From Tubulanus polymorphus (taxonomy: Eukaryota; Nemertea; Palaeonemertea; Tubulaniformes; Tubulanidae): a stretch of 64,000 nucleotides of DNA. A program made the translations under genes and the position numbers. The DNA lies in the NCBI RefSeq assembly GCF_964204645.1, contig NC_134029.1:16074450-16138449 (forward strand), given 5' to 3'. Within the stretch, counting starts at the first letter, position 1. Each line of letters begins with the position of its first letter. Below are positions 26,913-38,151 of the stretch, piece by piece. Below the pieces are notes generated by a model. The model saw nothing but the letters and a program-made list of their open reading frames with translations, ran no database searches and was not told where the DNA came from.

Positions 26913-27581
26913 ATGGAACCAGAACAACCACAAACTATAAATATTACAAATAACACTGGTGTTATAAATATATATTACAAGAAGTGTTCTAAATGTGAAT
27001 TAGATAAATTAGCTTTAACAGAATTTAGTAAGCGTAAGATTAGCAAAGATGGTTTTCAATATTGCTGTAAAACTTGTACTAAACTATATACCAAACAATA
27101 TCGAGAAGATAATATAGAACATTATAATTATTATATGGCAGAATATATGAGAGAAAGATATCAAACAGATCTTAATTTTAGATTGAAACAATGCTTAAGA
27201 TCTAGATTAACACAATTATTCAACAAAGAAACACATTCAGAAACATTATCTAATTTATTAGGTTGTACAGATGAATTTCTCAAATCATGGATAATATATC
27301 AATTCGACGATAAAATGAATATAGATAATTATGGTGAATACTTTCATATTGATCACGTGTTGCTGATTTCTAAATTTCACATGGGTGATGATTATAATAA
27401 AAAACTTATTTGGAATTGGAAGAATCTAAGACCTTTAGAAAAGAAGGAAAACATAACTAAATCTAATAAACTAGATTTACAGTTATATTTAGATCAACTG
27501 GATAAAGCAAAGACATTCGTTGAATTATGGAATAGTATTTCACAGAATCAACCGCATTCTGAGGTTTTAATCAGTGGTTAG
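26913..27581 (+). CDS. HNH endonuclease with zinc ribbon, 222 aa
   Basis: N-terminal Asn/Thr-rich strand repeats (TINITNNTGVINIYY) are followed by two zinc knuckles (CSKCEL, CCKTC), a basic helical region, then an HNH core: HIDHVLLISKF (about 146-157), WNWKNLRPLEKKEN (about 172-185) and KSNK. It resembles mobile HNH endonucleases of large DNA viruses and phages, which nick or cut DNA. It lies just inside the terminal repeat, the position of the E0 copy, with an A-rich upstream motif. The DHVLL replaces DHVLP seen in E0; the effect is unknown. A role in element mobility or resolving terminal hairpins is speculation. Confidence 0.82.
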   Translation: MEPEQPQTINITNNTGVINIYYKKCSKCELDKLALTEFSKRKISKDGFQYCCKTCTKLYTKQYREDNIEHYNYYMAEYMRERYQTDLNFRLKQCLRSRLTQLFNKETHSETLSNLLGCTDEFLKSWIIYQFDDKMNIDNYGEYFHIDHVLLISKFHMGDDYNKKLIWNWKNLRPLEKKENITKSNKLDLQLYLDQLDKAKTFVELWNSISQNQPHSEVLISG

Positions 27582-27918
27582 AAAGCTGGCAATTCTATTG
27601 AGCTTTGTATGTATATAACACATAGCTTTTGCTTACTACTAAAACATATGTTGCCAAATATATCTTGTTTTCAATTCTAAAGAATTAATTAACTTCATCA
27701 TAAAGAACATCTGTGCAGAAATAATTAGTTTGGTTGAACGTGCGCCACGTCGGCAGTTAGAAATCAACTTTCACATACATAGTACGTATTGGATATTCTC
27801 TCTCAAAACACAGTTTACAGTTCTAAATCTAAATGTAAGTACATATATTATGAAGTAGGGAAACCTTTAAACATATTTAAGTACAGTAATTCACTTTCAC
27901 GACATCTTTTAGATTAAA

Positions 27919-28038
27919 ATGGAATACAAAGATGAACCAGAAATTCTAAGCCAACCATCGGAAAAGGAACTAATGCTGCTGGATAGTGAAACTCGGGAAT
28001 CAATAAAAATGGAGGATGAAACTCTCGTAACACACTGA
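27919..28038 (+). CDS. Possible 39-aa acidic peptide or host-derived exon
   Basis: ATG frame encoding MEYKDEPEILSQPSEKEL...MEDETLVTH, preceded by CATCTTTTAG, which looks like a 3' splice site. The E0 copy has a stop at codon 14, and E1 positions 1-35 show a related start. Acidic EP/KMED-type peptides resemble linkers of host zinc-finger genes, so this may be a captured exon. Coding status is doubtful. Confidence 0.3.
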   Translation: MEYKDEPEILSQPSEKELMLLDSETRESIKMEDETLVTH

Positions 28039-28106
28039 AGGTCTTTGTAATATAGATATCAAAAACGTAATCTCGATTGTATATATCTGTTTTAATATTT
28101 TATCGT

Positions 28107-28310
28107 TTACTGTTAACTAAGTATTGCGCAATAACCGGTCCGATTGAACCGCTTTTCTATTGTTCTCCATTGTTCTATTATTGATCGTTGTTAATGGCGG
28201 CGGTTGTTCTGTATTGATTGTTTACTGTTAACTAAGTATTGCGCAATAACCGGTCCGATTGGACCGCTTTTCTATTGTTCTCCATTGTTCTATTATCGAT
28301 CGCTAAAATT
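28107..28310. repeat. Two stem-loop repeat units in E3 leader
   Basis: Inverse copies of the E0 units at 16629-16990, each with a CGGTCC...GGACCG-type stem, TATTGCGCAATA, and the run CTATTGTTCTCCATTGTTC. Confidence 0.75.
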
Positions 28311-28438
28311 TACATAATAAATATATGTATTTATGAAATAATATTTCCACCAGTCGTTTCTTTGAATTTATTTTCAGTTTGAGATTATGAATAGGATTCT
28401 AACATGTTAATCAATTTTAATAAAAATATGTATTATAA

Positions 28439-29125
28439 ATGGAAAGCGCACAATCACAAACTATAAATATAAACAATAATGGTGTTATAAATATATATCA
28501 GAAGACATGTTATAAGTGTAAAATAAATAAATTATTAGCAGAATTTAATAAAGATAACAATAATAAAGATGGTAAAAGAAATATTTGTAAAACTTGTAGT
28601 AAATTATATAGTAAACAATATTATGTAGATAATATTGAAAAATGTAAAGAAAAAGACAAACAATATTATCTAAATAATCTAGAAAAATGTTAAGTAACGA
28701 AAAAACAATGGAGAGAAAATAATCCAGAATATTATAATAATTATCAAAAAGAAAGGCGCCGAACAGATTTTAATTTCAAAATGAGACAATACCTAGGTAA
28801 TAGATTATCACAATTATTCAGTAAAGACAAACACTCATACACGCTATCTAATTTGTTAGGTTGTACAGATAAATTCTTAAAATCATGGATAATATATCAG
28901 TTTAATGATGAAATGAATATAAATAATATATAATTAATATTTTCAAATAGACCATGTTTTACCAGTTTCGAAATTTAACATGAATGATGAACACAATCAG
29001 AAGTTAATATGGAATTGGAAGAATCTAAGACCTCTTGAAAAGAAAGAAAATAAAATCTAATCTAATAAACTAGATTTTCAGTTATATTTGGATCAATTAG
29101 ATAAAGCAAAGACATTTATTGAATT
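28439..29125 (+). pseudogene. Second HNH endonuclease gene, decayed
   Basis: Encodes TININNNGVINIYQKTCYKCKINK with zinc knuckles, then TAA at codon 85 and further stops. Later fragments retain LSNLLGCTDKFLKSWIIYQF and WNWKNLRPLEKKE. Diverged from the intact HNH gene at 26913, it has its own A-rich start motif. Confidence 0.75.
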
Positions 29126-29492
29126 ATGGAACAATGATCCTAAAAATGAACAATACGTTGAGGAATTTATTATCGAGGATCCGAAATGACTTATCTGGAC
29201 AGTTATAATTACTGCTCCTAATAGATAAACAAAAGTAGTGAGATATTAAATCCTAATTTAAATAAAATATTATAAAAAAACAATAACTTCAACTAGCTAG
29301 TGAATTCTATTATATTTTTAATATTTTCTTTTCAAAAAGAGAATACTTTATATTTTGAATAGATTCAAATAGAAATTCTTTAAATTCAAATAGCTAGTAT
29401 CAGTAGTCAATACTAGAATTCTTTAACTTTCACTATCTAGTATCATTTTATAATACTTATAATATTTTTCTTATTAAATTTCTCTAATATAA
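29126..29492. other. E3 leader before gene 1
   Basis: From 29166 it closely follows E1 372-698 (GATCCGAAATGACTTATCTGG, CTAGCTAGTGAATTC, CTAATATAAATG). Lacks the 27-bp module. Non-coding. Confidence 0.6.
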
Positions 29493-30095
29493 ATGTCAAA
29501 GAAATCGAGTAAGAATAGTATTGATATTGAAAAAACATTAGATGATTTGGGTATTAGTGATAATAAGGATCCAGTTGTTTCTAATTCTATTCAAGTTAAT
29601 TGTAATATAGATTATGAATACTATTTATATTGTAAGCATCATCTTGAATTATTAATTGCTGGCGGGAAATCTAAGGATTTCTTGGGAAAAATAATAACTT
29701 TTCAAGAATTAGATGCTATGAAACCAGATAAAGTAATAAAATATTTTAAGATTTATGAAGAGGCAAGATTAGCCCGAATAAATGATTCTATTTCAGATGG
29801 TATTGTCAAATGTTATTCTAAGTTATGTAACCAGTTAATACCAATTGATGATGAAAATAAATTATATAGTGATTTGAAAAATGACTACTTAGTTATGACT
29901 GAATTACAAAAATGGGTTGGTTATGCTTCATTTCAATTAGGATCGGTTATGACATTAATTTCTACTGGTGTCATAACATTTTCGAACATCAAGCCTATGG
30001 AATATAAATCAGGTAAGAACGAAACAGATGTACTACAACCAAACGTCGAAACAGAAAATGAATCAGAACAAAAATTAACTAAAATAAATGAGTGA
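29493..30095 (+). CDS. Conserved Polinton protein, E3 copy, 200 aa
   Basis: Nearly identical to the E1 192-aa protein, with changes mainly at residues 27-35. The E1 stop TAA is CAA here, extending the protein by eight residues so that it overlaps the next start by 8 bp. Function unknown; hydrophobic stretch at about 140-165. Confidence 0.75.
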   Translation: MSKKSSKNSIDIEKTLDDLGISDNKDPVVSNSIQVNCNIDYEYYLYCKHHLELLIAGGKSKDFLGKIITFQELDAMKPDKVIKYFKIYEEARLARINDSISDGIVKCYSKLCNQLIPIDDENKLYSDLKNDYLVMTELQKWVGYASFQLGSVMTLISTGVITFSNIKPMEYKSGKNETDVLQPNVETENESEQKLTKINE

Positions 30096-30457
30096 TGATG
30101 TTAAGAAAAAGGCTAGATCTGAAAAACAAATTAAATGGGCAAGAGAATTAGGTAAAAGATCTTCAGAATTAAAAAAAAGCTAAGAAAAAGAAATTAACTG
30201 ATATAAATGAATCACAGAAATTATCTGATATTGATTCAAATAATAATCCATCTAATTCTTCTAATGCTGGAAGTAATTATAAATTATATATTACAATTGG
30301 GTTAATCACAATTATTATATTCTCTGGTGTAATATATAAATCAAAATTCAAATCAGATGATAAAGATGATTCCAATGACAATAAACTTATTAAACCAGAA
30401 AATAAGTCAAATGATAAAGTCATTGAAAATAAACCAAGATTATTATTAATGGATTAA
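30088..30457 (+). pseudogene. E3 copy of basic membrane protein, frameshifted
   Basis: An extra A in the run at about 30175 breaks the frame after SSELKK. The downstream transmembrane region (LYITIGLITIIIFSGVIY) and LLLMD end are still recognisable. Confidence 0.8.
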
Positions 30458-30463
30458 AATAAG

Positions 30464-31571
30464 ATGAAAAAAGAACAATATTTAAGAGAATTATATTATA
30501 ACCCAGAAAGTGAAGTATCATATTCTAACGTTTCAGAATTATGGAATAAAATTAAATCTGATAATGAAAATGGTGCCGTACGGCACCCACATGGTGGTAT
30601 AAAATATAGTGAATTAAAATCATGGTTACAAAATCAACCAACATATCAAATCCACAAGAAAATGGATAAAACTTATTTAACAAGAAAAGTTATGGTTTCA
30701 TATATTGATCAACAATGGCAAGCAGATTTAAATGACATAAAGAACTTAGAGGAATACAAAAAAGGATATTTCTGGATATTGAATGTTATAGACATATTCA
30801 GTAGATACGCATGGTCAATTCCAATCAAAAATAAAACTGGGATAGAAGTGACAAATGCTTTTAAATCTATATTTAAAGGAGCTATTCCAGATAAGATACC
30901 ATTTGATGAAGGTAAGGAATTCTATAACAAACATTTCAAAAAACTATTATCTGATGTAGAATATTTTTCAACACACTCAGATAAAAAAGCATCTATTATA
31001 GAAAGATTTAATAAAACATTGAAAACTAGAATGTGGAAATATTTTACTGCTAATGAAACATATAAATATATCGATGTGTTAGATGATTTAGTGAAAGGTT
31101 ATAATAATTCTAAACATAGTTCTATCAATATGAAACCTATACAAGCTAGAAAAGAAGATAATTCAGAAATAGTTTGGAATAATTTATATGGCGCATTTGT
31201 CCCACATGATTTCGGTGAACTTAAATTTAAAATAGGACAACACGTTAGAATATCTAAATATAGAAAAACATTTTATAAAGGTTATACCCCTAATTTTACA
31301 GAAGAAATATTCAAGATTAAAAAGATAATATTAACTAAACCATTTGTTTATAAATTAGAAGATTTAAAAGATGAAGAAATATTAGGTTATTTCTATGAAC
31401 AAGAATTATTACTTGTACCAAATCCAGATGAAATAGAATACAAAATAGAAAAATTATTGAAATCAAAAACTCTTTAAGGAAAAAAGTATTCTTTGGTGAA
31501 ATATAAAAGGATATGATGATGAATTTAATGAATGGATTTTATCTAGTAAAATTAAAAAAATAAATGAATAA
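30464..31571 (+). pseudogene. E3 integrase, chromodomain lost, 9-codon insertion
   Basis: The 337-aa frame to 31477 keeps the catalytic triad regions (QADLNDI, FDEGKEF, SIIERFNKT). A nonsense change (AAA to TAA at 31475-31477) and a 1-nt insertion remove the chromodomain coded at 31478-31571. A 27-bp module adds nine codons (GAVRHPHGG) near residue 39. Confidence 0.85.
30572..30598. repeat. 27-bp palindromic module, copy 2 (inside integrase)
   Basis: Identical over GGTGCCGTACGGCACC plus CACATGGTG to 16442-16468 (inverted). Exactly 27 nt longer than E1 at this point, so the frame is kept. Confidence 0.8.
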
Positions 31572-32174
31572 AGATTTATTTATATTTGAACCGCATAATA
31601 TGTTAGTTACTGGTGTAACCAATTGTGGTAAAACACATTTCATATTAGATTTGTTAGAAACTATTTATAAGAATCATTTTGATAATATAATATTATTCTG
31701 TCCTACTTATGAAATGAATAAAACATATAATAGAGATATAGTTAAGATAAAAAAGTTTATTATATTAGATCCTAAAACAGTAAAAGAAAATTTAGATAAT
31801 TGTATAAAAATAGCAATTGATACTTATAAAGGATCAAATACATTATTCATTATAGATTATTGCGCTAATTTACATGATTCAAAAGTAAGAGAAAGTGAAT
31901 TATGTTATCTAGCTTTCTCTGGGAGCAATTCGGGATAACAACATGGGTTTTAAATCAAAAATATAATTCAATTGTTAAAGACTTTAGGGAGAATATAAGA
32001 TTTCTAGTTTTATTTTATAACAAAGATAAAAAATCTATGCAACAATCATTGGAAGAAAATCAAATTATACCTACTGAGTTACATGATGAATATATGAATA
32101 AATTAAAAAATAATAAAGGTTCAAAATTATTACTGAGGTTACAATTTCCATATGAATATAAATTTATGAAATAA
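31564..32174 (+). pseudogene. E3 packaging ATPase, frameshifted
   Basis: Walker A GVTNCGKT intact. Walker B reads LFIIDYC, with Tyr replacing the second Asp. A 1-nt deletion at about 31926 (GGGAGCAATTCGGG) splits the gene after LAFSG; the remainder continues to 32174 in another frame. Confidence 0.85.
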
Positions 32175-32200
32175 CTATTTATAATTTGGAATATTATAGA

Positions 32201-32462
32201 AACTAATTTATATATCTATATACTAGACGTATGAGTAAGAAAGTATGATTCTTACCAAGAAGGAAGAAAGAAAGTAAGAATCTTGGTAAGAATTCTTACG
32301 TACGTCTAGTATATAGATATATAAATTATTAAATGAATTATATAAAAATGAATAAATTATATGTTTTCTCTTAATAATAATAAAAATAGATTATGAAAGT
32401 AAGATTTCTTGGATTCTTGGATTCTTACTCGTACGTCTAGTATATAGTTATATAAATTAGTT
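32201..32462. repeat. Inverted repeat at convergent gene junction (E3)
   Basis: AACTAATTTATATATCTATA/TACTAGACGTA (32201-32232) pairs with TACGTCTAGTATATAG...AATTAGTT (32430-32462). A further complementary copy lies at 32296-32328, and AAGAAAG/TCTTAC repeats sit between. No sequence similarity to the E1 repeat in the same place. Confidence 0.8.
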
Positions 32463-32471
32463 TTATAATAA

Positions 32472-33592
32472 TTATTCTAATTTTGTTTTTAATATATTTA
32501 TAAAATCATCTTTGTTTATATCTAATTCACCAAAAGTCTTAGGTAGATTTATTAATTTTAATTGAGCCATCTTAACATAATAATTAGTAGGTATATAAGC
32601 TTTTTCTCTTAATTTTTCTAAGTATTCATCAAAATCATCATAATCAAAATCAAAATGATTTCCAAAATTTTGTATTAGATAACTTAAATCTATTTTTCTA
32701 AAATATAATAATTTATATATTTGTTTAGGATTATCTTCTGCATAAGCTAATAATTTATCATACTCATGGTACATGGTATCATACTCACCATTTTATAAAC
32801 TTCAATTAGATGTTACTTTGATTTATAATGAGTATTTTCATCAACAGGTTCAATTTTCTTATTACAATATTGGCACATTTTATTTCTTTCTATTTCTTCT
32901 AATTTCTTTTCATGTTCTTCTAACTTCCTTTCATTTTCGATATGCGCTTGAGATTTTTTATGTTTAGAAAAATTACTTTTAGAAATATCTAAATCACAAA
33001 TGTTACAATGTTTTTTAGAATCATCAATTGTTTCATTATCATTAGTTTCAATTGTATCAACATTATCTGTTATATTATCTATGGTATCATTTGTTTCAAT
33101 TGTATTAACATTATCTATGATATTATCTATTATATTATTATCAGATATATTATTATCATTATTATTCTTTTCTTTTTCTATATGTTTATTTGATTTCTTA
33201 TGTGATGCCCAATTTTTATATGATATATATTTCTTACATACATCACAATATTTTTCATTTGTCTTTTTGGTTTTGATATCAGGTTCAATCTTACCATTAT
33301 TAGATGTAGAAGGTATTACATTATTAGATGTAGAAGGTATAACATTATTATTAGATGTAGTAGGTATTACATTATTAGATGTAGAAGGTATTACATTATT
33401 ATCAATTACATTACTTAAATTATCAACAACACCACTTTTATTATTATCGATTTCTATTAGTTAAGTTTTATAAATTTTGAAAATAGGATCAAATATCAAA
33501 GCTATATTACAAGGTATTACATAATATAAACCATCATTATTTTTATGTGTATCGATGTATGGAATATGTTTATATACTTTACCTCCTTCCAT
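32472..33592 (-). pseudogene. E3 zinc-finger protein gene, decayed
   Basis: Homologous in position and C-terminal helical domain (32472-32774) to the E1 354-aa gene. Retains Cys/His modules and Asn/Ile-rich repeats (33295-33400, VIPSTSNN type). Stops near 33460 and frame breaks at about 32775 disrupt it. Start context AATAAAAATTCATATAATAAATGG. Confidence 0.7.
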
Positions 33593-33624
33593 TTATTATA
33601 TGAATTTTTATTAAAGTTAAAATT

Positions 33625-34872
33625 TTAATACATAACACTATTTAATTGAGAATTTACAATATTTAATTGCGCGTTAGATATAATATAAATGTGCATTTTG
33701 AAATTTTTGATTCCTTTATTCTTTGTCATGAATAATTGTATTCCATCTTTAGTGTTCTGTAATTTTTTTCCAGAACCATGTAATGAATTATCCTCTGTTG
33801 TTCTGAAATCTAACCATAATGCATATTTATTACCGGTATAATAATCAATTTGATTAATATTACAATTTTCAGATGATTTCACTTTTTCATTCATAAAATG
33901 TTTTCTAATTTCTGGCCACTGATCTATCATTCTCATTCCTTGACAAAATATTTTATTTGCTATTCCTTCGATAGTTATTTCTACTTTTGTTATTTCAGAA
34001 TTATAATAATTATCAACATTTATTGCGCCATTAGTATATGTTGCAATGGTAAAAAATATTAATATACCTTTAATAGATCTTCTTGGAAAGTTAATATTCT
34101 CATTAATAATTTCATCATTTGCATTAATAGTTACAATTTTAAATTTATCAATATGATCATATAATATTGAAAATCCTTGATTGTATTGAGTTTGAATTAT
34201 ACTTGAAATATTTTCATCAGTTACTGTGTCATATTCTAAACATATATTCGATAATTTATAACTCATATCTTTATTAACGCTCGATATTACAATTTCATTT
34301 ACAGGAGCAAATTTTATTTCGATTATAACGTCTTCTTGAATTGCGTATTTATATAAAGGTGCATTGTTATTTATCAATTCAAAGTCTAATGGAATTTTAT
34401 ATTTGCTTCCATATATACTTTTTATCAATTTATCTACAGCATTAGTTAATATTGCATTATGTGCTTCTGATCTTAATTTATTTTGGTTTTCTGATTGGAT
34501 TCCTTGAAATATCATATTATTTCTATTTTCTTTAGTTAACCATAAATCTTTATAATGCATAAATAAATTATAATCATCTAATGAGAAAACTGTTTCTGGA
34601 CCAATCTTTATTGTCAATTTTTTAATCAAATATCTTCCAACATTATCAACAACATAATTATTATTATTACCGATTACTTTTATATCGGCAGATAAATAAA
34701 TACTATTTGGAACGTAAAAAGTATTTTGTGTTAATCGAGGAATTCTAACGTATAAAGTTTCATCGGGATTAATATTAGAAGGGTTATGAGTAATTATATG
34801 ATGTGATCTTTCTGCTTTAATAGCATTAGATATTCTATGATTCTTAGAAGGATTGATATAACTCCCACTCAT
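33625..34872 (-). CDS. Major capsid protein, E3 copy
   Basis: 415 aa, same length as in E1, with all conserved blocks (RIPRLTQNTFYVPNS, NINFPRRSIKGILIFF, ALWLDFRTTEDN) and only dispersed substitutions. It is open despite the decay of other E3 genes, so either E3 is young or capsid genes were purified longer. Start motif T-run/TAAATAAATG retained. Confidence 0.85.
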   Translation of the reverse strand: MSGSYINPSKNHRISNAIKAERSHHIITHNPSNINPDETLYVRIPRLTQNTFYVPNSIYLSADIKVIGNNNNYVVDNVGRYLIKKLTIKIGPETVFSLDDYNLFMHYKDLWLTKENRNNMIFQGIQSENQNKLRSEAHNAILTNAVDKLIKSIYGSKYKIPLDFELINNNAPLYKYAIQEDVIIEIKFAPVNEIVISSVNKDMSYKLSNICLEYDTVTDENISSIIQTQYNQGFSILYDHIDKFKIVTINANDEIINENINFPRRSIKGILIFFTIATYTNGAINVDNYYNSEITKVEITIEGIANKIFCQGMRMIDQWPEIRKHFMNEKVKSSENCNINQIDYYTGNKYALWLDFRTTEDNSLHGSGKKLQNTKDGIQLFMTKNKGIKNFKMHIYIISNAQLNIVNSQLNSVMY

Positions 34873-34892
34873 TTATTTAACAAAAAAAATAA

Positions 34893-36347
34893 TTATTTAT
34901 TTTTTATCATGTTTACTAATCCAAAAATAATAGCACTTACAACTGTAATTAAAAATAAAATAATAAGTTCAGCAGCAAAGTTAATAATGTTTCCTGCAGA
35001 TTTCAATATAAAACCAACAATTGATGCAATAATTCCTGGTAAAGCTGCAGCAGATTTTTTAGATAGTTCCCATAAATATTTTGCTAATTTCTTTAAACCA
35101 TCCTTAACTTTATCTTGTATAGAATTATTATCATTCGGGGGTTTATCCGGTTTATTGGGAGTAGATGTAGATTTTAAAGCATTTGATATTGCTAAACCTA
35201 TTGTGAATACCATAGTTACAGCTGTTAGAATTGAAAGAATTGTTATACCTTCTAGTTTAAATAATAATTTTATTCTATCTTTCAATGATATTTCAGAATT
35301 TGGTTTAATTTTTAAATCTTTAACAACAACTTTTAATCTATTAATACAATAATCATATGATTTTAATAATAATTTCATTTCTTCTTTCTGAAATTCTATG
35401 TTATATTCTAAATCATCAATTTCTTTTTCTAAATATGCATTTCTTTTTTTAAATTCAATTTCTTCAATAACTTTATTATCTCTATCTAATTTTGATTGTT
35501 CTAATTCTTTTCTGGTGTCAAATAATTTATTTTCTAAAGGTTTAATTCTATTATATCTAATATGTTTTTCGCGCGCAATTTTATCAGCTTCATTTCTTAT
35601 ACTAATAATTTCTCTTATTGCTTTATCAGAAAGTATATTATTTAAATCTTCTAATTGTTGATCTGTTGCATCAAGTAATCCATTCGGTAAAAGTTTTTCA
35701 ATTGGAACTCCTTTTGAATTAGGTTTACTAGTTTTGGAAGTTATATTCTGTTCAGAAGTTGTTTCTGTTTCTAAATTATAATCGATTGTTTCAAATAATT
35801 CATTAATTCTTTGTTTAAATACTCTTTCATTTTTAATAATTTCTTCTTGTGTTACATCTTCTATTTCATTACTATTTCTTATTCTTTTAATTCTAGACAG
35901 GTCTAACTTAAGCAAAGTTGATTCGGCTAATATTTTGTTTTGTTTTTTATAAGAGATATCAATATAATAATCATCTTTCAAATGATAATAATATTCACCA
36001 TCTAAAAACTTTAATTCTTTTGCTAAAAGTCTGGCGCCTCTATTATTTATATTATATCCAGAATCTTTAAATACACGTTGAAAATCATACATAAATTCAT
36101 AATTTTCTATATTTTCCTTTAATAAACCAGGATTTTCATTTTCAATAGGTATTCTCGATCTAGTTCTTCTATCAAATTCATCTGTTGATGGGGCTTTAGA
36201 ACCACTATCTGCTAAATTAGAATTATATGTTGTATCATTATCATTATCAATATTAGTATCAGCAGTCATATAATCATCATCAATATATCCTTCATTATTA
36301 TTTCCCATGCCTTCCATTTCATAATCTTCTCCACCTTTTACATCCAT
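34893..36347 (-). CDS. Coiled-coil/membrane virion candidate, full-length form, 484 aa
   Basis: A single frame covering both E1 pieces: acidic N-terminus (1-95), helical domain, coiled coil (about 250-330), then hydrophobic segments near 360-385, 428-452 and 458-480 with a TPNKPDKPP linker. It shows the undivided architecture of the family. C-terminal half nearly identical to E1, N-terminal third strongly diverged. Confidence 0.75.
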   Translation of the reverse strand: MDVKGGEDYEMEGMGNNNEGYIDDDYMTADTNIDNDNDTTYNSNLADSGSKAPSTDEFDRRTRSRIPIENENPGLLKENIENYEFMYDFQRVFKDSGYNINNRGARLLAKELKFLDGEYYYHLKDDYYIDISYKKQNKILAESTLLKLDLSRIKRIRNSNEIEDVTQEEIIKNERVFKQRINELFETIDYNLETETTSEQNITSKTSKPNSKGVPIEKLLPNGLLDATDQQLEDLNNILSDKAIREIISIRNEADKIAREKHIRYNRIKPLENKLFDTRKELEQSKLDRDNKVIEEIEFKKRNAYLEKEIDDLEYNIEFQKEEMKLLLKSYDYCINRLKVVVKDLKIKPNSEISLKDRIKLLFKLEGITILSILTAVTMVFTIGLAISNALKSTSTPNKPDKPPNDNNSIQDKVKDGLKKLAKYLWELSKKSAAALPGIIASIVGFILKSAGNIINFAAELIILFLITVVSAIIFGLVNMIKNK

Positions 36348-36363
36348 TTACATAATAAAAAAA

Positions 36364-37680
36364 TTAAAATTTAAAATATAATATTCCTCCGATTACAATT
36401 CCTATACAAGTTAAAGCTAATTTAGCATTTTCATGGGATTTATTATCATCATTTAGTTTAATTATATCATGTTGAATATTATCAGTTTTTATATCTTCTG
36501 ATGTATTGTAATCTTTTATTTTGGAATCATTATTTAATTTAATATTATTAGTTTTAGTTTCTGTTGATTGATTGTGTTTTTTATTTTTTTCACCTTCCAT
36601 TAATTTTGGAGCAGTAATAATCTTTTTATTAATATCATTTAATCCAAATGAATTATTTATTGTTGCAGTTTTAATTAGATTATTATAACCAATTATGTTT
36701 CCCATCTTTGATATTAAATCATTTGAAATAATTAATAGATTAGGGCCTATACAATAATTTAATCTAATATGTGATTTATCTAAATAATTTTGATATCTTA
36801 CAATGTTTTCTGGAATCGATCTATTTTTATCATTATGAATTGGATCTTCAAATAAAACTTTAAATTGTTTCTGCGCATCGAATGAAGTGTTATCATTTCC
36901 AATTATTGGGGATCTTGTTTCAACTTGCGCACCTAAAATACATATCAAATAAGTTCTAATTGATTGATTTATTCTTTGTATACCAGCTTTAGTAAAACCT
37001 TCACTAAAATGAAATTAACCCAACCATTATTGTTTTGTTGTTGTATATCATTATAATATTTTGGTAATTCATTCCAATTTAGTGTTCTTATATCTGAATT
37101 TGTCATTATTTTTCCAAATTCTTTAGTATATAATATTCCTAATCCACCCATTGTTCCAATTTTAGATCTAAAATCTTTATTTGAATTAATGTTAAATTCA
37201 TTACATATTTTATAAAACTTAGAAAAATTAATATTATTATTCAATTCTTTAAAATATTTTGAACCTGGTAAAGGACATTCTAATTCATCTAATATTAATT
37301 TCATTTGAAAATAAGTATGAAATCTAAAAAGTTATAACATCAATGGTAAACTTGGTTTGTTTAAATGATCATTCCAACTAATTCCACATCCTGTTGTTGC
37401 GCAATAAACAGCAAAATTTAATTGGTTCTACCAATACTTCATATTAGATTTTAATAACCATTGTTTTGCCTCATTAAATTTTTGAAATTAATTGTATACA
37501 CATGAAATATATTTTCCATCTTTACATGAAAATTATTACTTTCAGTGACATAAATATATAAATCAATAATGAATTTAAAACTTCATTTCTATATGTAATA
37601 TCTTTATTAAAATCTATTGCTGGAATATTATATTTAATTGATTTATTATATTGGAAAGCTTTTGGAAAACTATCTGCCAT
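36364..37680 (-). pseudogene. E3 433-aa-family gene, broken
   Basis: A C-terminal 194-codon frame (36364-36948) and a middle frame (36969-37304) are open; the N-terminal 120 codons contain stops and indels around 37330-37500. CILGAQVETRSPIIGND and the hydrophobic C-terminus are intact. Confidence 0.8.
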
Positions 37681-37697
37681 TTATATAATTGAAAAAT

Positions 37698-38131
37698 AAA
37701 TAATTTATTAATTCTTTTAATAATTTATCTTGTTCTTCAACTGTTATATGGCCATTTAAACTTATTATATAATCTAGTGTATTCTTTAATTTATTAATTT
37801 CTTTTATATTAGTTTTAATTTTTTCTTTATTACTTTTTATATTTAATTTTGAACTTATACCAGTTAAAACACTTGAACTTAATCCTAATACGCCAATTTA
37901 TATAGCTAAAGGTGTTAATGGACTGAATATTGCTAGAAATGTTATTACAGAACTAATTGTAACAGAACCACTTATAATCAAATAATATATAATTTTACTT
38001 TTTAAATATTTTTTCTTTTTAACTTTTAAGTCACTTTCAAATTCTAATATTTGTTTTTCTAAATATGTTTTTAATTTAGTTTTATTTATATCATGAGGAA
38101 TAATATCAACATTATCAACTTTGTCATCCAT
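37698..38131 (-). pseudogene. E3 two-helix membrane protein with nonsense mutation
   Basis: Codon 78 is TAA (37898), between the two membrane helices. The original stop has also mutated to a sense codon. Confidence 0.8.
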
Positions 38132-38151
38132 TTATTTAGCAAAAAAAATTA

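Larger units (their letters stand above)
27582..28438. other. E3 leader between the HNH genes
   Basis: Inverse counterpart of E0 16.6-17.5 kb. Holds the 39-aa frame at 27919, two stem-loop repeats (28107-28310; CGGTCCGATTGGACCG, TATTGCGCAATA) and the TATGAAATA...CAGTCGTTTCTTTGAATTTATTTTCAG block at about 28330-28385. That last block is also present before gene 1 in E1 and E0. The final 50 bp (AGGATTCTAACATGTTAATCAATTTTAAT) resemble a PolB 3' end and intergenic spacer, so the second HNH gene arrived from another element. Confidence 0.6.
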
